Below are positions 32,615 through 40,137 of a stretch of DNA of 41,847 nt, in pieces. Under the pieces are notes generated by a model. That model had not been told where the DNA came from. It saw nothing but the letters and a program-made list of their open reading frames with translations, and ran no database searches. Positions within the stretch are counted from its first letter, which is position 1. Every line of letters starts with the position of its first letter. The translations under genes were made by a program, and so were the position numbers. Source of the stretch: DATFWC01 sp045801465 (GTDB taxonomy: Bacteria > Pseudomonadota > Alphaproteobacteria > Rhizobiales > Xanthobacteraceae); assembly GCA_045801465.1 (NCBI GenBank), contig JBJMSU010000202.1:1-41847 (forward strand), read 5' to 3'.

Positions 32615-33790
32615 TCACGCCGTGCCCCACACCTCGTGGGCCGTCTCCACGACCAGGCGGAGCTTGGCCTCCTGCGCGTCGGGGTTAAGCGGATTGCCCT
32701 TCTCGCTGCTGGCAAAGCCGCATTGCGGGCTGATGGCGAGGCGTTCGACGGCAACGTGGCGGCTCGCCTCCTCGATGCGGCGCTTGAGCTGATCCTTCTC
32801 CTCCAGGACCGGCGTTTTGGTCGAGACCAGGCCGAGCACGATCGACTTCTCCGCCGGCACGAACCGCAGCGGCGCAAAATCGCCGGCACGCGGCGAATCA
32901 TATTCCAGGAAGAAGAAGCGGATGGCGAGCCGGTTGAACAGCTTGTCGGCGACCGCCTCGTAGCTTCCCTCCGCGTGCCAATGTCCGCCGCGGTTGCCGC
33001 GGCACAGATGCATGCCGATATGCAGCCCCGCCGGCGCGCCGGCGAGCACCCGGTTGGTCACCTCGATATAGGTGTCGATCAGCCGCGCGGGATCGTCGCC
33101 GCGCGCGTTGAGCGTGGCCTGCACCTCGGGGTCGCCGAACTTGGCGAACGCGGTCTCGTCGATCTGCACATAGCTGGCGCCGAGCGCGGCCAGCGCCGCG
33201 AGCTCCTGGCGGAAGGCCGTCACGGTATCGTCCCAGAACTCGTCCACGTCATCGTAGGCGGACTGCGTCACCGCCGCATCGCCGCCACGGAAATGCACCG
33301 CGCACGGGCCCGGAATGGTGAGCTTGGGCAGCGCGCGGGTGCGGGCGCTGAGGAAGGCGAAGTCGGCCCCATGGATAGCCCTGGTCCACCGCAACTTGCT
33401 CCCGACGACGGCCTTCGGCTGGGCGACGCGCCCGGCGGGGGCGACGCGCCCAGCGGGGGCAACGGGCCCGGCGGGGGCAACGGGCCCGGCGGGGGCGGCG
33501 CGCCCGCTCCCCGCCGCCCCGGCATCCTCGCTCACCGCGTCCGGCGCAATGTCGCCCAGGCAACCGTAGAAATAGCTGTGATAGGAGCGGCGCCGGAACT
33601 CGCCATCGGTCGCGAGGCGAAGCCCGACCCGCTCCTGCAGGCGGACGGCATCCTCGATCGCGCGGTCCTCGGCGCGTGTGAGCGCGGCATGATCGACCGC
33701 GCCGCGGGCGAAGCGCCGCCGCATGTCGAGGAGGCCGGCCGGCCGCAGCAGGCTTCCGATATGCTCGGCGCGAAAGGGAGGATGGGGCAT
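32615..33790 (-). CDS. MetE-like cobalamin-independent methionine synthase family protein
   Basis: TIM-barrel methyltransferase of 391 aa resembling the C-terminal half of MetE and YxjG-like proteins. Zinc-ligand motifs HLCRGNRGGHW (His, Cys), FLEYDSPRAGDF (Glu) and ISPQCGF (Cys) are in order, and the N-terminal AEHIGSLLRP is the conserved beginning. Residues about 97-122 are a Pro/Ala/Gly/Val hexapeptide repeat coded by an 18-bp minisatellite, inserted in a loop. The ATG at 33790 opens the gene 4 bp after a possible small upstream ORF. The methyl donor and acceptor are not determinable. Confidence 0.88.
   Translation of the reverse strand: MPHPPFRAEHIGSLLRPAGLLDMRRRFARGAVDHAALTRAEDRAIEDAVRLQERVGLRLATDGEFRRRSYHSYFYGCLGDIAPDAVSEDAGAAGSGRAAPAGPVAPAGPVAPAGRVAPAGRVAQPKAVVGSKLRWTRAIHGADFAFLSARTRALPKLTIPGPCAVHFRGGDAAVTQSAYDDVDEFWDDTVTAFRQELAALAALGASYVQIDETAFAKFGDPEVQATLNARGDDPARLIDTYIEVTNRVLAGAPAGLHIGMHLCRGNRGGHWHAEGSYEAVADKLFNRLAIRFFFLEYDSPRAGDFAPLRFVPAEKSIVLGLVSTKTPVLEEKDQLKRRIEEASRHVAVERLAISPQCGFASSEKGNPLNPDAQEAKLRLVVETAHEVWGTA
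33431..33502. repeat. 18-bp minisatellite in the MetE-like gene
   Basis: Four perfectly spaced 18-bp units, with consensus CCCGGCGGGGGCAACGCG on the plus strand, lie in frame and encode a P-x-x-P-A-G-like hexapeptide on the minus strand. The units differ at only a few positions. Copy number could vary by whole hexapeptides without breaking the frame. Confidence 0.9.
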
Positions 33791-33794
33791 CCGT

Positions 33795-34019
33795 TCAGGT
33801 CTCCGAGCCGCTGCGGGCTAGAGCCGGGCGATGAAGGGTGGGCCTGAGAATTTGCCCGACCGGCAGGAGCGCGATACCCAAATCGGTGCAGACGGCTGAC
33901 ACTGTGTCAAGGAGACCGACACGGGCCGTGCCCATCGCGGCGGCAATCCGGCCCCGGATCTGAGCAGCCGCTTCAAAGATTCGTGACGGCGCAAAAAATC
34001 TGACCTCGGCATCGAACAT
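33795..34019 (-). CDS. Possible small protein of unknown function
   Basis: Hypothetical reading frame of 74 aa (MFDAEVRFFAPSRIF...), ending 4 bp before the MetE-like start, which would suit translational coupling. It resembles no family I know, and its codon use is only moderately like its neighbours. The remaining segment of the 324-bp gap between the MetE-like gene and the next gene (33791-34114) holds nothing else I can support. This could equally be non-coding. Confidence 0.3.
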   Translation of the reverse strand: MFDAEVRFFAPSRIFEAAAQIRGRIAAAMGTARVGLLDTVSAVCTDLGIALLPVGQILRPTLHRPALARSGSET

Positions 34020-34114
34020 AAGTTCGCCACCGTCACTTGTTTTCCTGCCCACAAGGGGAAACCCTGACGAGGGGCAATTTCACTTCGCTGTGCGCAGCAA
34101 GAGGAGTGCCTTCA

Positions 34115-34540
34115 ATGTGTGATTACAGTCTGCATCACGTGGCGTCGCGGCCGGCCAAAGTCGACGACAAGCTCACCACGACGAAGTTCACCAACTCCAT
34201 CACGCGCGGGTTTGCCTCGGTCGATGCGCCCAACGTCGCCGTGTGCCTGCTTCCCGGCACCGAGATCGCGTTCGACAAGGACGTCGAGTGCGAGCCGGCC
34301 TTCGGCTTCTTCCCCAAGCGCAAGACGGGGCAGAGAGTGGCCCGGTTCCGCCACGTCAACGAGGAGCATCCGAGCGCCCATCACGACGCCCTGGAATTCC
34401 CCAATGGGCAGATCGTGCTGGTCACCCGCCTGTGCGAAGGCCAGCGCGCCACCGTGCTGCAGTTGCCGGCGGCTCCGCGCATGGCGGAGGCGAGCGAGGC
34501 GCAAAAGCGCGACGTGCTGGTGCCCGACCGCGCCATCTAG
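34115..34540 (+). CDS. Conserved hypothetical protein
   Basis: Protein of 141 aa starting MCDYSLHHVASRPAKVDDKL. I recognise this as a recurrent uncharacterised protein in Bradyrhizobium relatives but know no function. It shows no signal peptide or membrane segment, a Cys at position 2, a conserved-looking SITRGFASVDAPNVAVCLLP region and a motif RFRHVNEEHPSAHHDALEF. The ATG at 34115 has a GAGGAG site (34101-34106). It is convergent with the dienelactone-hydrolase-like gene. Codon use is like its neighbours. Confidence 0.75.
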   Translation: MCDYSLHHVASRPAKVDDKLTTTKFTNSITRGFASVDAPNVAVCLLPGTEIAFDKDVECEPAFGFFPKRKTGQRVARFRHVNEEHPSAHHDALEFPNGQIVLVTRLCEGQRATVLQLPAAPRMAEASEAQKRDVLVPDRAI

Positions 34541-34569
34541 CGCGCGTCGCCGCGTCTTGGACCCGTGTC

Positions 34570-34590
34570 GCGCAAGCCTCGCGCTTGCGC
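34570..34590. terminator. Possible bidirectional stem-loop
   Basis: GCGCAAGC and GCTTGCGC form a perfect 8-bp stem around a 5-nt loop, between two convergent genes. A short T run (TTTT) appears 12 nt to the right. It may serve as a weak terminator for either strand. Confidence 0.35.
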
Positions 34591-34609
34591 CGACCGGGAC
34601 GCTTTTAAC

Positions 34610-35443
34610 CTAGCGCGCCAGCCACTCGGGAACGCGCTTGAGGGCATCGGCGCGTGCCGGCGGGTTGGTCGCCACGTGGGCGCGACCCGATCCGTCGGCC
34701 GAAAAGGCAAGCCCGCTGCGCTGGGCGATCGGCCGGTTCGGGTGGTCGAAATCGTGATGGGCGTCCGGGTAGGTGACGATTTCGGCATGGGCGGTGCGTC
34801 CGCGCGCGCCCCTTATCATTTGCTGGCAGGCGCTGGCCGGCGTCCAGTCGTCGGCCGCTCCGATCAGGACCAAGGTCGGCACACGCGCGCTCCAGGCAAG
34901 CTCATTGAGCCGCCGGCAGCCGGGATAGAAGGCCACTGCCGAACGGAAATCGGGCGCGCCGTCGCGCACCCCCGCCCGCGGCCGCACCGTCCACAGCGCC
35001 GCCGTCGCCCCGCTCGACCAGCCGATGAGCGCCACCCGGTCGGCCCGGACCCACTCCCTGCCCTGCAGCCAGCGGCGCGCCGCATGGGCATCGGCGACCC
35101 GCTCGTGCGACGAGCGCACCCGCCGCTCGCGCACGGTGCATTGCGAGGCAATCCCGCGCGCGCCAAAGCTGTCCGGGTAGAGAACCACATAGCCGGCGGC
35201 CGCCAGCCGCTCGCCCCAGTCGCGGTAGCGGGTCCCCAGTTGGCCGGAGCGGTTGAGAAGCCCGCTGCAGCCGTGCAGGCCGACGACGGCAGGAAACGGT
35301 CCGGCCCCCTCCGGCCGGAACAGCACCGCCTTCAGCGTCGCCTCGCCGTGCGGGATCTCGACCTCTTCCGCTACGGCCGCGCCGCCGGCAGCCGCGGCGG
35401 CCCCGATCGCAATACAGGCCAAGAACAGAGCGGCGGCGCGCAT
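34610..35443 (-). CDS. Secreted dienelactone hydrolase family protein
   Basis: Alpha/beta hydrolase of 277 aa. Signal peptide MRAAALFLACIAIGAAAAAG with cleavage near AVAEE, so it should be periplasmic. The nucleophile motif GWSSG and the HHDFDHP region fit the dienelactone-hydrolase type, and VVGLHGCSGLLNRSGQL resembles its oxyanion-hole block. The nucleophile is Ser rather than the Cys of classic dienelactone hydrolases, as in many family members. Substrate unknown. No operon partner: it is convergent with the conserved unknown gene and divergent from DUF2093. Confidence 0.85.
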   Translation of the reverse strand: MRAAALFLACIAIGAAAAAGGAAVAEEVEIPHGEATLKAVLFRPEGAGPFPAVVGLHGCSGLLNRSGQLGTRYRDWGERLAAAGYVVLYPDSFGARGIASQCTVRERRVRSSHERVADAHAARRWLQGREWVRADRVALIGWSSGATAALWTVRPRAGVRDGAPDFRSAVAFYPGCRRLNELAWSARVPTLVLIGAADDWTPASACQQMIRGARGRTAHAEIVTYPDAHHDFDHPNRPIAQRSGLAFSADGSGRAHVATNPPARADALKRVPEWLAR

Positions 35444-35597
35444 ACCCTGATTCCGTTATCCCCGGCGTGACGATTTTACCACAAGACCAGGCCGGATGAT
35501 GCCGGTTCGCCCGATCACGAACCGGTGGGTTTGCCGGCGCCATGCGAACCATTATCTTGGGGTGCGCCGGGGTTGCCTGAACCAAGGAGGTCATTCG

Positions 35598-35822
35598 GTG
35601 CTCAACCGCTACGACCGCCCGCCGCCCATGGCCGGCGAGGCGGAGGTGAAGTTCCTGGACGGCGACTTCCGCGTCATCCGGCCGGGAGCCTTCGTGCGGT
35701 GCGCCGTCACCGGCATCCCGATCCCGCTCGAGGAGCTCAAATACTGGAGCGTCGACCTGCAGGAGGCCTATGCCAGCCCCGAGGCGGTGCTGCAGCGCCA
35801 TTTCCCCGAGGCCGCGCAGTAG
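35598..35822 (+). CDS. DUF2093 protein
   Basis: Small protein of 74 aa, conserved in Hyphomicrobiales. Family motifs are FLDGDFRVIRPGAFVRCAVT and ELKYWSVDLQEAY, with the Cys of RCAVTG conserved. No function is known. The start is GTG at 35598, chosen because a perfect Shine-Dalgarno AAGGAGGT (35584-35591) lies 6 nt upstream; the longer frame starting at 35496 has no site. From memory DUF2093 often follows xseA in related genomes. Here it is about 6.4 kb away, with the propeller and MetE-like genes between. Confidence 0.9.
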   Translation: MLNRYDRPPPMAGEAEVKFLDGDFRVIRPGAFVRCAVTGIPIPLEELKYWSVDLQEAYASPEAVLQRHFPEAAQ

Positions 35823-35842
35823 CAGGGCGCGACCGATCAAAA

Positions 35843-36415
35843 TCAGCGCGCCGCCAGCGTGTTATAGGCCGCAATCGCGCGCTTGAGGTCGTCGGTTTCC
35901 GCGCACGGGATCAGGCAAATGCCTTCCAGGGTCGCAAGCTGCTCATCGGCTTTGGCGGGTTCGCGGAGCGCCAGATAGAGCTCACCGAGGTGCTCGTGTG
36001 CGCTGCGGTGGCGGCGATTGAGCAATAGAGCCTGCTGGTAATGCCCCATCGCCGGGCCGAACTGGCGCAGCCGGCGATAGGCGTAGCCGATGTAGTTCTG
36101 GATATCGGCGTTGCGCGGGTCGCGCAACGCGGCAAGCTTGAGCGCCGCGATCGCCCCATTCCAGTCCTCGGCCACCAGCGCCTTCTTGCCGGCCGCGAAA
36201 TCCGGGTCGAGCTCGGCCCAGTCGGCCTCCGTTCCCATCGCCGCCATGGTGGTACAGATCGGCCAATCTTCCAGCGGCAGCTTCGCTTCAGCCGTGCGGT
36301 CGGGGGCGCCGAGCCGCGGCGCGATGGAGCTTCGCCCCGCAGACTCGATTGCCGCGTAGCCTCCTGCTGCGACCAGAGCGCCGAGCACTGCGGCCGATGC
36401 GAGCCCGCGAATCAT
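35843..36415 (-). CDS. TPR-repeat protein with N-terminal anchor
   Basis: Protein of 190 aa with an N-terminal hydrophobic segment (MIRGLASAAVLGALVAAGGY), which should anchor it in the inner membrane, followed by a periplasmic region. Three tetratricopeptide-like helical repeats lie between residues about 85 and 170 (ALKLAALRDPRNADIQNYIG, AYRRLRQFGPAMGHYQQALL, AHEHLGELYLALREPAKADE). Cysteines in PICTT and CLIPCAE could pair. The ATG at 36415 is preferred over 36478, because the upstream part comes from palindromic DNA. Convergent with the DUF2093 gene. Confidence 0.85.
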   Translation of the reverse strand: MIRGLASAAVLGALVAAGGYAAIESAGRSSIAPRLGAPDRTAEAKLPLEDWPICTTMAAMGTEADWAELDPDFAAGKKALVAEDWNGAIAALKLAALRDPRNADIQNYIGYAYRRLRQFGPAMGHYQQALLLNRRHRSAHEHLGELYLALREPAKADEQLATLEGICLIPCAETDDLKRAIAAYNTLAAR

Positions 36416-36440
36416 CGTTTGCCCCGCGCGCTGTCGGCTG

Positions 36441-36512
36441 GTGTCGCGATTTCCGAAGTTCGCAAAACCGTCCAGCACGCTCTCATGCGAACTTCGGAAA
36501 TCAAAGCGACAC
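36441..36512. repeat. Bulged palindrome, copy 1
   Basis: Outer stem GTGTCGC/GCGACAC, an AAA bulge on the right strand (36503-36505), and a 17-bp inner stem GATTTCCGAAGTTCGCA/TGCGAACTTCGGAAATC around a 21-nt loop. It lies 26 bp upstream of the TPR gene start. Confidence 0.9.
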
Positions 36513-36587
36513 TAGTGCCCCGCTTCCGAAGTTCGTGATACATCGCAGCACCCTCTGAGACGAACTTCGGAAGCAAAGGGGCACTAG
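36512..36587. repeat. Bulged palindrome, copy 2
   Basis: Outer stem CTAGTGCCCC/GGGGCACTAG, an AAA bulge on the right strand at the same position (36575-36577), and a 15-bp inner stem GCTTCCGAAGTTCGT/ACGAACTTCGGAAGC around a 23-nt loop. It shares its first base with copy 1. Confidence 0.9.
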
Positions 36588-36603
36588 CAAGTCTATGGTC
36601 CGA

Positions 36604-36674
36604 GTGCTGCTTTCGATTTGAAGTTCCTAAACGAGCGTGCGGAACCCACTGTAGGAACTTCAAATCGGCGGCAC
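36604..36674. repeat. Bulged palindrome, copy 3 (reverse orientation)
   Basis: Outer stem GTGCTGC/GCGGCAC with one wobble, a TTT bulge on the left strand (36611-36613), and a 15-bp inner stem CGATTTGAAGTTCCT/AGGAACTTCAAATCG around a 24-nt loop. The TTT on the left equals AAA on the other strand, so the unit is inverted relative to copies 1 and 2. It ends 21 bp before the next gene. Confidence 0.9.
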
Positions 36675-36695
36675 TGGTCTGAGCGGGAGCCCGGC

Positions 36696-37556
36696 ATGCG
36701 CCTGTGTCGATTCAACGAGGGCAAATACGGCATCGTGCGCGGTGACGTCGTCCACGACGTCACCGCGGTGGTCGACCGCGTCGTCCGCCGCGCCGGCGAC
36801 GGCGTGCACGGCGACCCGGTGGTGGCGCGACTGGACGAGATCAAGGCCGCCATTGGCGATCCGGAGACCTACCAGGCCTATCTGCTGGCGGCCGTGAAGC
36901 TCTTAAGCCCGGTCGCCAATCCATCGAAGCTCGTTGCGGCACCGACCAACTATCGCGCGCATGTCGCCGAGATGGCGGCCGACAAGACCGTGAGCAACCC
37001 CGGTGTCCCGAAGGACATCGGCAAGGCCGGCCTGTTCCTCAAGGCCAATTCCGCGCTGGTCGGCCCGTCCGCCGGCGTCGCGTTGCGCTTCCCGGATCGG
37101 CGCAACGATCACGAGGTCGAGTTCGTCGTGGTCATCGGGCGGCCCGGCAGCGACATCCCGGAGGAGCGCGCGCTCGACCACGTCGCCGGCTACACGCTCG
37201 GCCTGGACATGACACTGCGCGGCCCGGAGGACCGCAGCTTCCGCAAGTCCATCGATACCTACGCGGTGCTCGGGCCGTGGCTCGTCACCGCCGACGAGAT
37301 TCCCGATCCCGACGATGTCGACTTCTCGCTCGCGGTGAACGGCGAAGTCCGCCAGGACGCGAACACCTCCGACCTGATCTACGGCATCGCTAAGCTGATC
37401 GCCTATGGGTCGAGCTTCTATACGTTGCTGCCGGGCGACGTCATCTATACCGGCTCACCCGAGGGCGTGAGCCCGGTCAAGCCGGGCGACGTCATGGTCG
37501 CCCGCTGTCCGGCGATCGGCAGCATGGAGGTCAAGGTAAGGCTGCACGGCGCGTGA
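36696..37556 (+). CDS. Fumarylacetoacetate hydrolase family protein
   Basis: FAH-fold hydrolase or decarboxylase of 286 aa. Family features: the N-terminal MRLCRFNEGKYGIVRGDVVH, KLVAAPTNYRAHVAEM, the metal-binding NDHEVEFVVVIG (Glu residues) and TLGLDMTLRG (Asp), and the C-terminal GDVIYTGSPEGVSPVKPGDV. It usually cleaves carbon-carbon bonds in 2,4-dioxo acids or decarboxylates oxaloacetate. The ATG at 36696 has a GGGAG site, and the third bulged palindrome is just upstream. It could act with the cupins and the Bug/TPP pair nearby in ring-fission-type catabolism. Confidence 0.92.
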   Translation: MRLCRFNEGKYGIVRGDVVHDVTAVVDRVVRRAGDGVHGDPVVARLDEIKAAIGDPETYQAYLLAAVKLLSPVANPSKLVAAPTNYRAHVAEMAADKTVSNPGVPKDIGKAGLFLKANSALVGPSAGVALRFPDRRNDHEVEFVVVIGRPGSDIPEERALDHVAGYTLGLDMTLRGPEDRSFRKSIDTYAVLGPWLVTADEIPDPDDVDFSLAVNGEVRQDANTSDLIYGIAKLIAYGSSFYTLLPGDVIYTGSPEGVSPVKPGDVMVARCPAIGSMEVKVRLHGA

Positions 37557-37577
37557 TTTCTTTCTTGATCGCCATCC

Positions 37578-37763
37578 ACCCCCCTCCCTGTCCCTCCCCC
37601 ACAAGGGGGGAGGGGACCCTGTGGCGCGCACCTTCGTGACGTGCGAGTCAGTGCGGACGAAAATCGATGCGGTCGATTTCTCTCCTAGACCGAAGGTAGT
37701 GTGGAGCAGAGCCTCTCCTCCGGTTCCATCCCCCCTTGTGGGGAGGGACAGGGAGGGGGGTTT
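37578..37763. repeat. MITE-like element with C/G-rich inverted ends
   Basis: The left end reads ACCCCCCTCCCTGTCCCTCC then CCCACAAGGGGGG. The right end is the inverted copy CCCCCTTGTGGGGAGGGACA then GGGAGGGGGGT, differing by a single C, in about 31 bp each. They enclose about 120 bp with a GATCGATGCGGTCGAT-like core. It fills the 230-bp gap between the FAH gene and the cupin pair; no gene was seen there. Confidence 0.85.
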
Positions 37764-37786
37764 AACTACCGATCGGAAACACGACT

Positions 37787-38347
37787 TCAGGCGGAAGGTG
37801 ATGTCTCAAACCCCGGCGCCGCCTCCACCTGATCGAACCAGTCGAAACCCATGTCCTTGACGATGCGGTTGGAGATGACGATCAGGCGCGCCTCGTCGTT
37901 GGCAAAATGCTGGTGGTTGGTGAACGGCGGAATGTAGATGAAATCGCCGCGCTTCCATTCGAACCGTTTCGGCTCCGGCGCCCACTCCCACTCGAACTTC
38001 TCCAGGCAATCGAACTTCAGGTCCCAGTGCAGGTCGTAGCCGGAGCCCTCGACCACGAAGATGATCTCCTCCCACATGTGCCGGTGCTTGCCCGAGCGCT
38101 CGCCGGCTTGGAGGAACTGCATATAGGCCTCGACGCAGCACTCCCGCGTGTCCATGCGCCGGTGCACGATGTGCTTGATGAGACCGTCGGCCGAACGCTC
38201 GAACGGCATGTCTTCCGCGCTCACCACGTTGTGGCGCGTTTCGTAGGCTTTGCGGAATTCCTGCGAGGCCGCGACGTCCTCGGCGCGAAAGCTGCAGGTC
38301 TTGGCGCCGGAATGGGCAGGGCCTTTTTCTTCGAACGCGGTGCTCAT
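37787..38347 (-). CDS. Cupin domain protein A
   Basis: Cupin of 186 aa. Metal-binding motif 1 is GKHRHMWEEIIFVVEGSG (His, His, Glu) and motif 2 is PPFTNHQHF with the later His, so a metal site is likely. The middle WAPEPKRFEWKRGDFIYIPP is typical. It is downstream of cupin B, 16 bp away, so both are co-transcribed and may form a heterodimer or a split two-cupin dioxygenase. The start ATG at 38347 has a GGAG site. The substrate is unknown; gentisate-dioxygenase-like activity is one guess without support in the residues. Confidence 0.85.
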   Translation of the reverse strand: MSTAFEEKGPAHSGAKTCSFRAEDVAASQEFRKAYETRHNVVSAEDMPFERSADGLIKHIVHRRMDTRECCVEAYMQFLQAGERSGKHRHMWEEIIFVVEGSGYDLHWDLKFDCLEKFEWEWAPEPKRFEWKRGDFIYIPPFTNHQHFANDEARLIVISNRIVKDMGFDWFDQVEAAPGFETSPSA

Positions 38348-38363
38348 CTCGATTGCTCCGTGC

Positions 38364-38960
38364 TCAGATGTCCGTCGGCGGCCGGTAGTTCTCCTGGCCT
38401 TTGGGCGGTTCGTCCGGCGGCCATTCGACGATCTTCTGAAACAGCAGATGCATGAACAGGAACAGCGGCTTTGCCTTGAACACGAGCAGGATCGCCTCGT
38501 CCTCCAGGTCGTCGTTGAAATGCTGGTGCACGCATCCGTTCTCGACGAACATCACGTCGCCCGCCTTCCATTCGATGCGTCGCCCGTCGTGCACGTCATG
38601 GCCGCGGCCCTTGAGCACGTAGAAACAGGCGCTGTTGAGGTGACCGTGCTTCTGCCCGTAGGCGCCCGGTGCGTAGACCTCGATATGCGTCTCGATCGAC
38701 TGGGTGACGCTGGCGTGCTGCGGGCTCACCACGTGCTTGCCGTATTGGCCGGGGCCACCCTTCCACGGCACGTCGCGCGAGGAGTAGACGCGCGGCGCCT
38801 CGACCAGCTGCTTGTAGAGATGGCTGTAGGTGCCTTCGAGCGCGCGGACGAAGGTCCGCTTCTTGGCCCAGCGATCCCAGCGCTGGTGCTTTTCCTCTTC
38901 CTCGCCCTCGCGCGGAAGGTTGTGGCCGAGGCCCGGCGTCTGTTCATAGAGGCCCGTCAT
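38364..38960 (-). CDS. Cupin domain protein B
   Basis: Cupin of 198 aa and first gene of the cupin pair. Motif 1 is GAYGQKHGHLNSACFYVLKG (His, His) and motif 2 is VENGCVHQHF, with acidic and aromatic residues between. The N-terminus MTGLYEQTPGLGHNLPREGE precedes a helical segment rich in Trp and Lys (QRWDRWAKKRTFVRALE), an extension absent from cupin A. The C-terminus is extended, ending PPDEPPKGQENYRPPTDI. The two proteins share fold and probable metal site but little sequence, so they are not a recent duplication. Divergent from the sixth Bug gene. Confidence 0.85.
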   Translation of the reverse strand: MTGLYEQTPGLGHNLPREGEEEEKHQRWDRWAKKRTFVRALEGTYSHLYKQLVEAPRVYSSRDVPWKGGPGQYGKHVVSPQHASVTQSIETHIEVYAPGAYGQKHGHLNSACFYVLKGRGHDVHDGRRIEWKAGDVMFVENGCVHQHFNDDLEDEAILLVFKAKPLFLFMHLLFQKIVEWPPDEPPKGQENYRPPTDI

Positions 38961-39088
38961 TTACGCGCTCCGTCACGTTTCCAACCCTTCGGGTTCGTGA
39001 TATCCCCGCGGTCATGCGAAAGCAATCCAGCGCCTGCTCAACGCCGGGCACGGGAATGGAGGACGCGGTGCGAGAAGGGAGTGGCGTC

Positions 39089-40111
39089 ATGCGCCCGCGG
39101 AAACTCTGCCTGGGCTCCGCTGTGGTTGCCGCGCTCTGGCTCACGTCGCACGCGCAGGCGCAGAGTCCGGCCAACTTCTACAAGGGCAAGAATGTGGAGG
39201 TCTACGTCGGCTACAGCGTGGGCGGCGGCTACGATCTCTACGCCCGGATGCTCGCCCGCCACATGGGCAAGCACATCCCTGGCAACCCGACGGTCCTGAC
39301 CAAGAATATGGAGGGGGCCGGCAGCCTCAGGTTGGCCAACTGGCTCTATCGGGTCGCGCCCAAGGATGGAACCGTGTTCGGCATCATCGGCCGCGGCACC
39401 GGGTTCGACCCGCTCCTCGGCAACAAGAGCGCGCAGTTCGACGCCACCAAGTTCACCTGGATCGGCAGCGCCAACAACGAAGTCAGCATCTGCGTCGCCT
39501 GGCATACGTCGGGGGTCACGAACTTCTCCGAGCTGCTGACGAAGGAATTGGTGGTCGGCGGCACCAGCGCGTCCGCCGATACCGATCAGTTCCCGAAGAT
39601 CGTCAATGGCGTGCTCGGCGCCAAGTTCAAGATCGTCACCGGCTATCCGGGCGGCAACGAGATCGGGCTTGCCATGGAGCGCGGCGAGGTGCAGGGCCGC
39701 TGCGGCTGGTCGTGGTCGAGCGTCAAGTCGACCCACCAGCAATGGTACGAGCAGAAGAAATTCAACATCCTGGTCCAGCTCGCGCTTAGCAAGCATCCCG
39801 ACCTGCCCGATGTCCCGCTCGTGGTCGATCTGGCCAAGACGGATGCGGAACGGCAGATTCTCAAGCTCATTTTCGCCCGTCAGGTGATGGGCCGGCCGTT
39901 CCTCGCACCGCCCGACGTTCCGCGCGATCGCGCCGAGGCGCTGCGCAAAGCGTTCATGGATACGCTGCAGGACAAGGACTTCCTGGCCGATGCCGACAAG
40001 GCGCAGATGGAGATCAATCCCGTCTCCGGGGCGGAGATCGAGAAGCTGGTGAAGGAGGAGCACCAGACGTCGCCGGACATCGCGCACAAGGCGGCGGCAT
40101 TGCTCCGGTAA
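39089..40111 (+). CDS. Bug/TctC-type periplasmic substrate-binding protein 6
   Basis: Receptor of 340 aa, more divergent than the other five. Signal peptide MRPRKLCLGSAVVAALWLTS with cleavage near AQAQ. The ligand-contact stretch is VGYSVGGGYDLYARMLARHM in place of the usual P(F/Y)..GG..D, and later motifs include TKNMEGAGSLRLANWLYRVA and FARQVMGRPFLAPPDVP. The ATG at 39089 has a GGGAG site; an earlier frame from 39014 lacks one. It is followed 26 bp later by the TPP enzyme gene, probably as one operon. Divergent from the cupins. Confidence 0.9.
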   Translation: MRPRKLCLGSAVVAALWLTSHAQAQSPANFYKGKNVEVYVGYSVGGGYDLYARMLARHMGKHIPGNPTVLTKNMEGAGSLRLANWLYRVAPKDGTVFGIIGRGTGFDPLLGNKSAQFDATKFTWIGSANNEVSICVAWHTSGVTNFSELLTKELVVGGTSASADTDQFPKIVNGVLGAKFKIVTGYPGGNEIGLAMERGEVQGRCGWSWSSVKSTHQQWYEQKKFNILVQLALSKHPDLPDVPLVVDLAKTDAERQILKLIFARQVMGRPFLAPPDVPRDRAEALRKAFMDTLQDKDFLADADKAQMEINPVSGAEIEKLVKEEHQTSPDIAHKAAALLR

Positions 40112-40137
40112 GCGACGCGAGCTTCAAGGTCAGGCTG

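Noticed and set aside
33431..33502. CRISPR-like repeats in the MetE-like gene
   Set aside because: The units are 18 bp, contiguous and in frame, without spacers, so this is a coding minisatellite.
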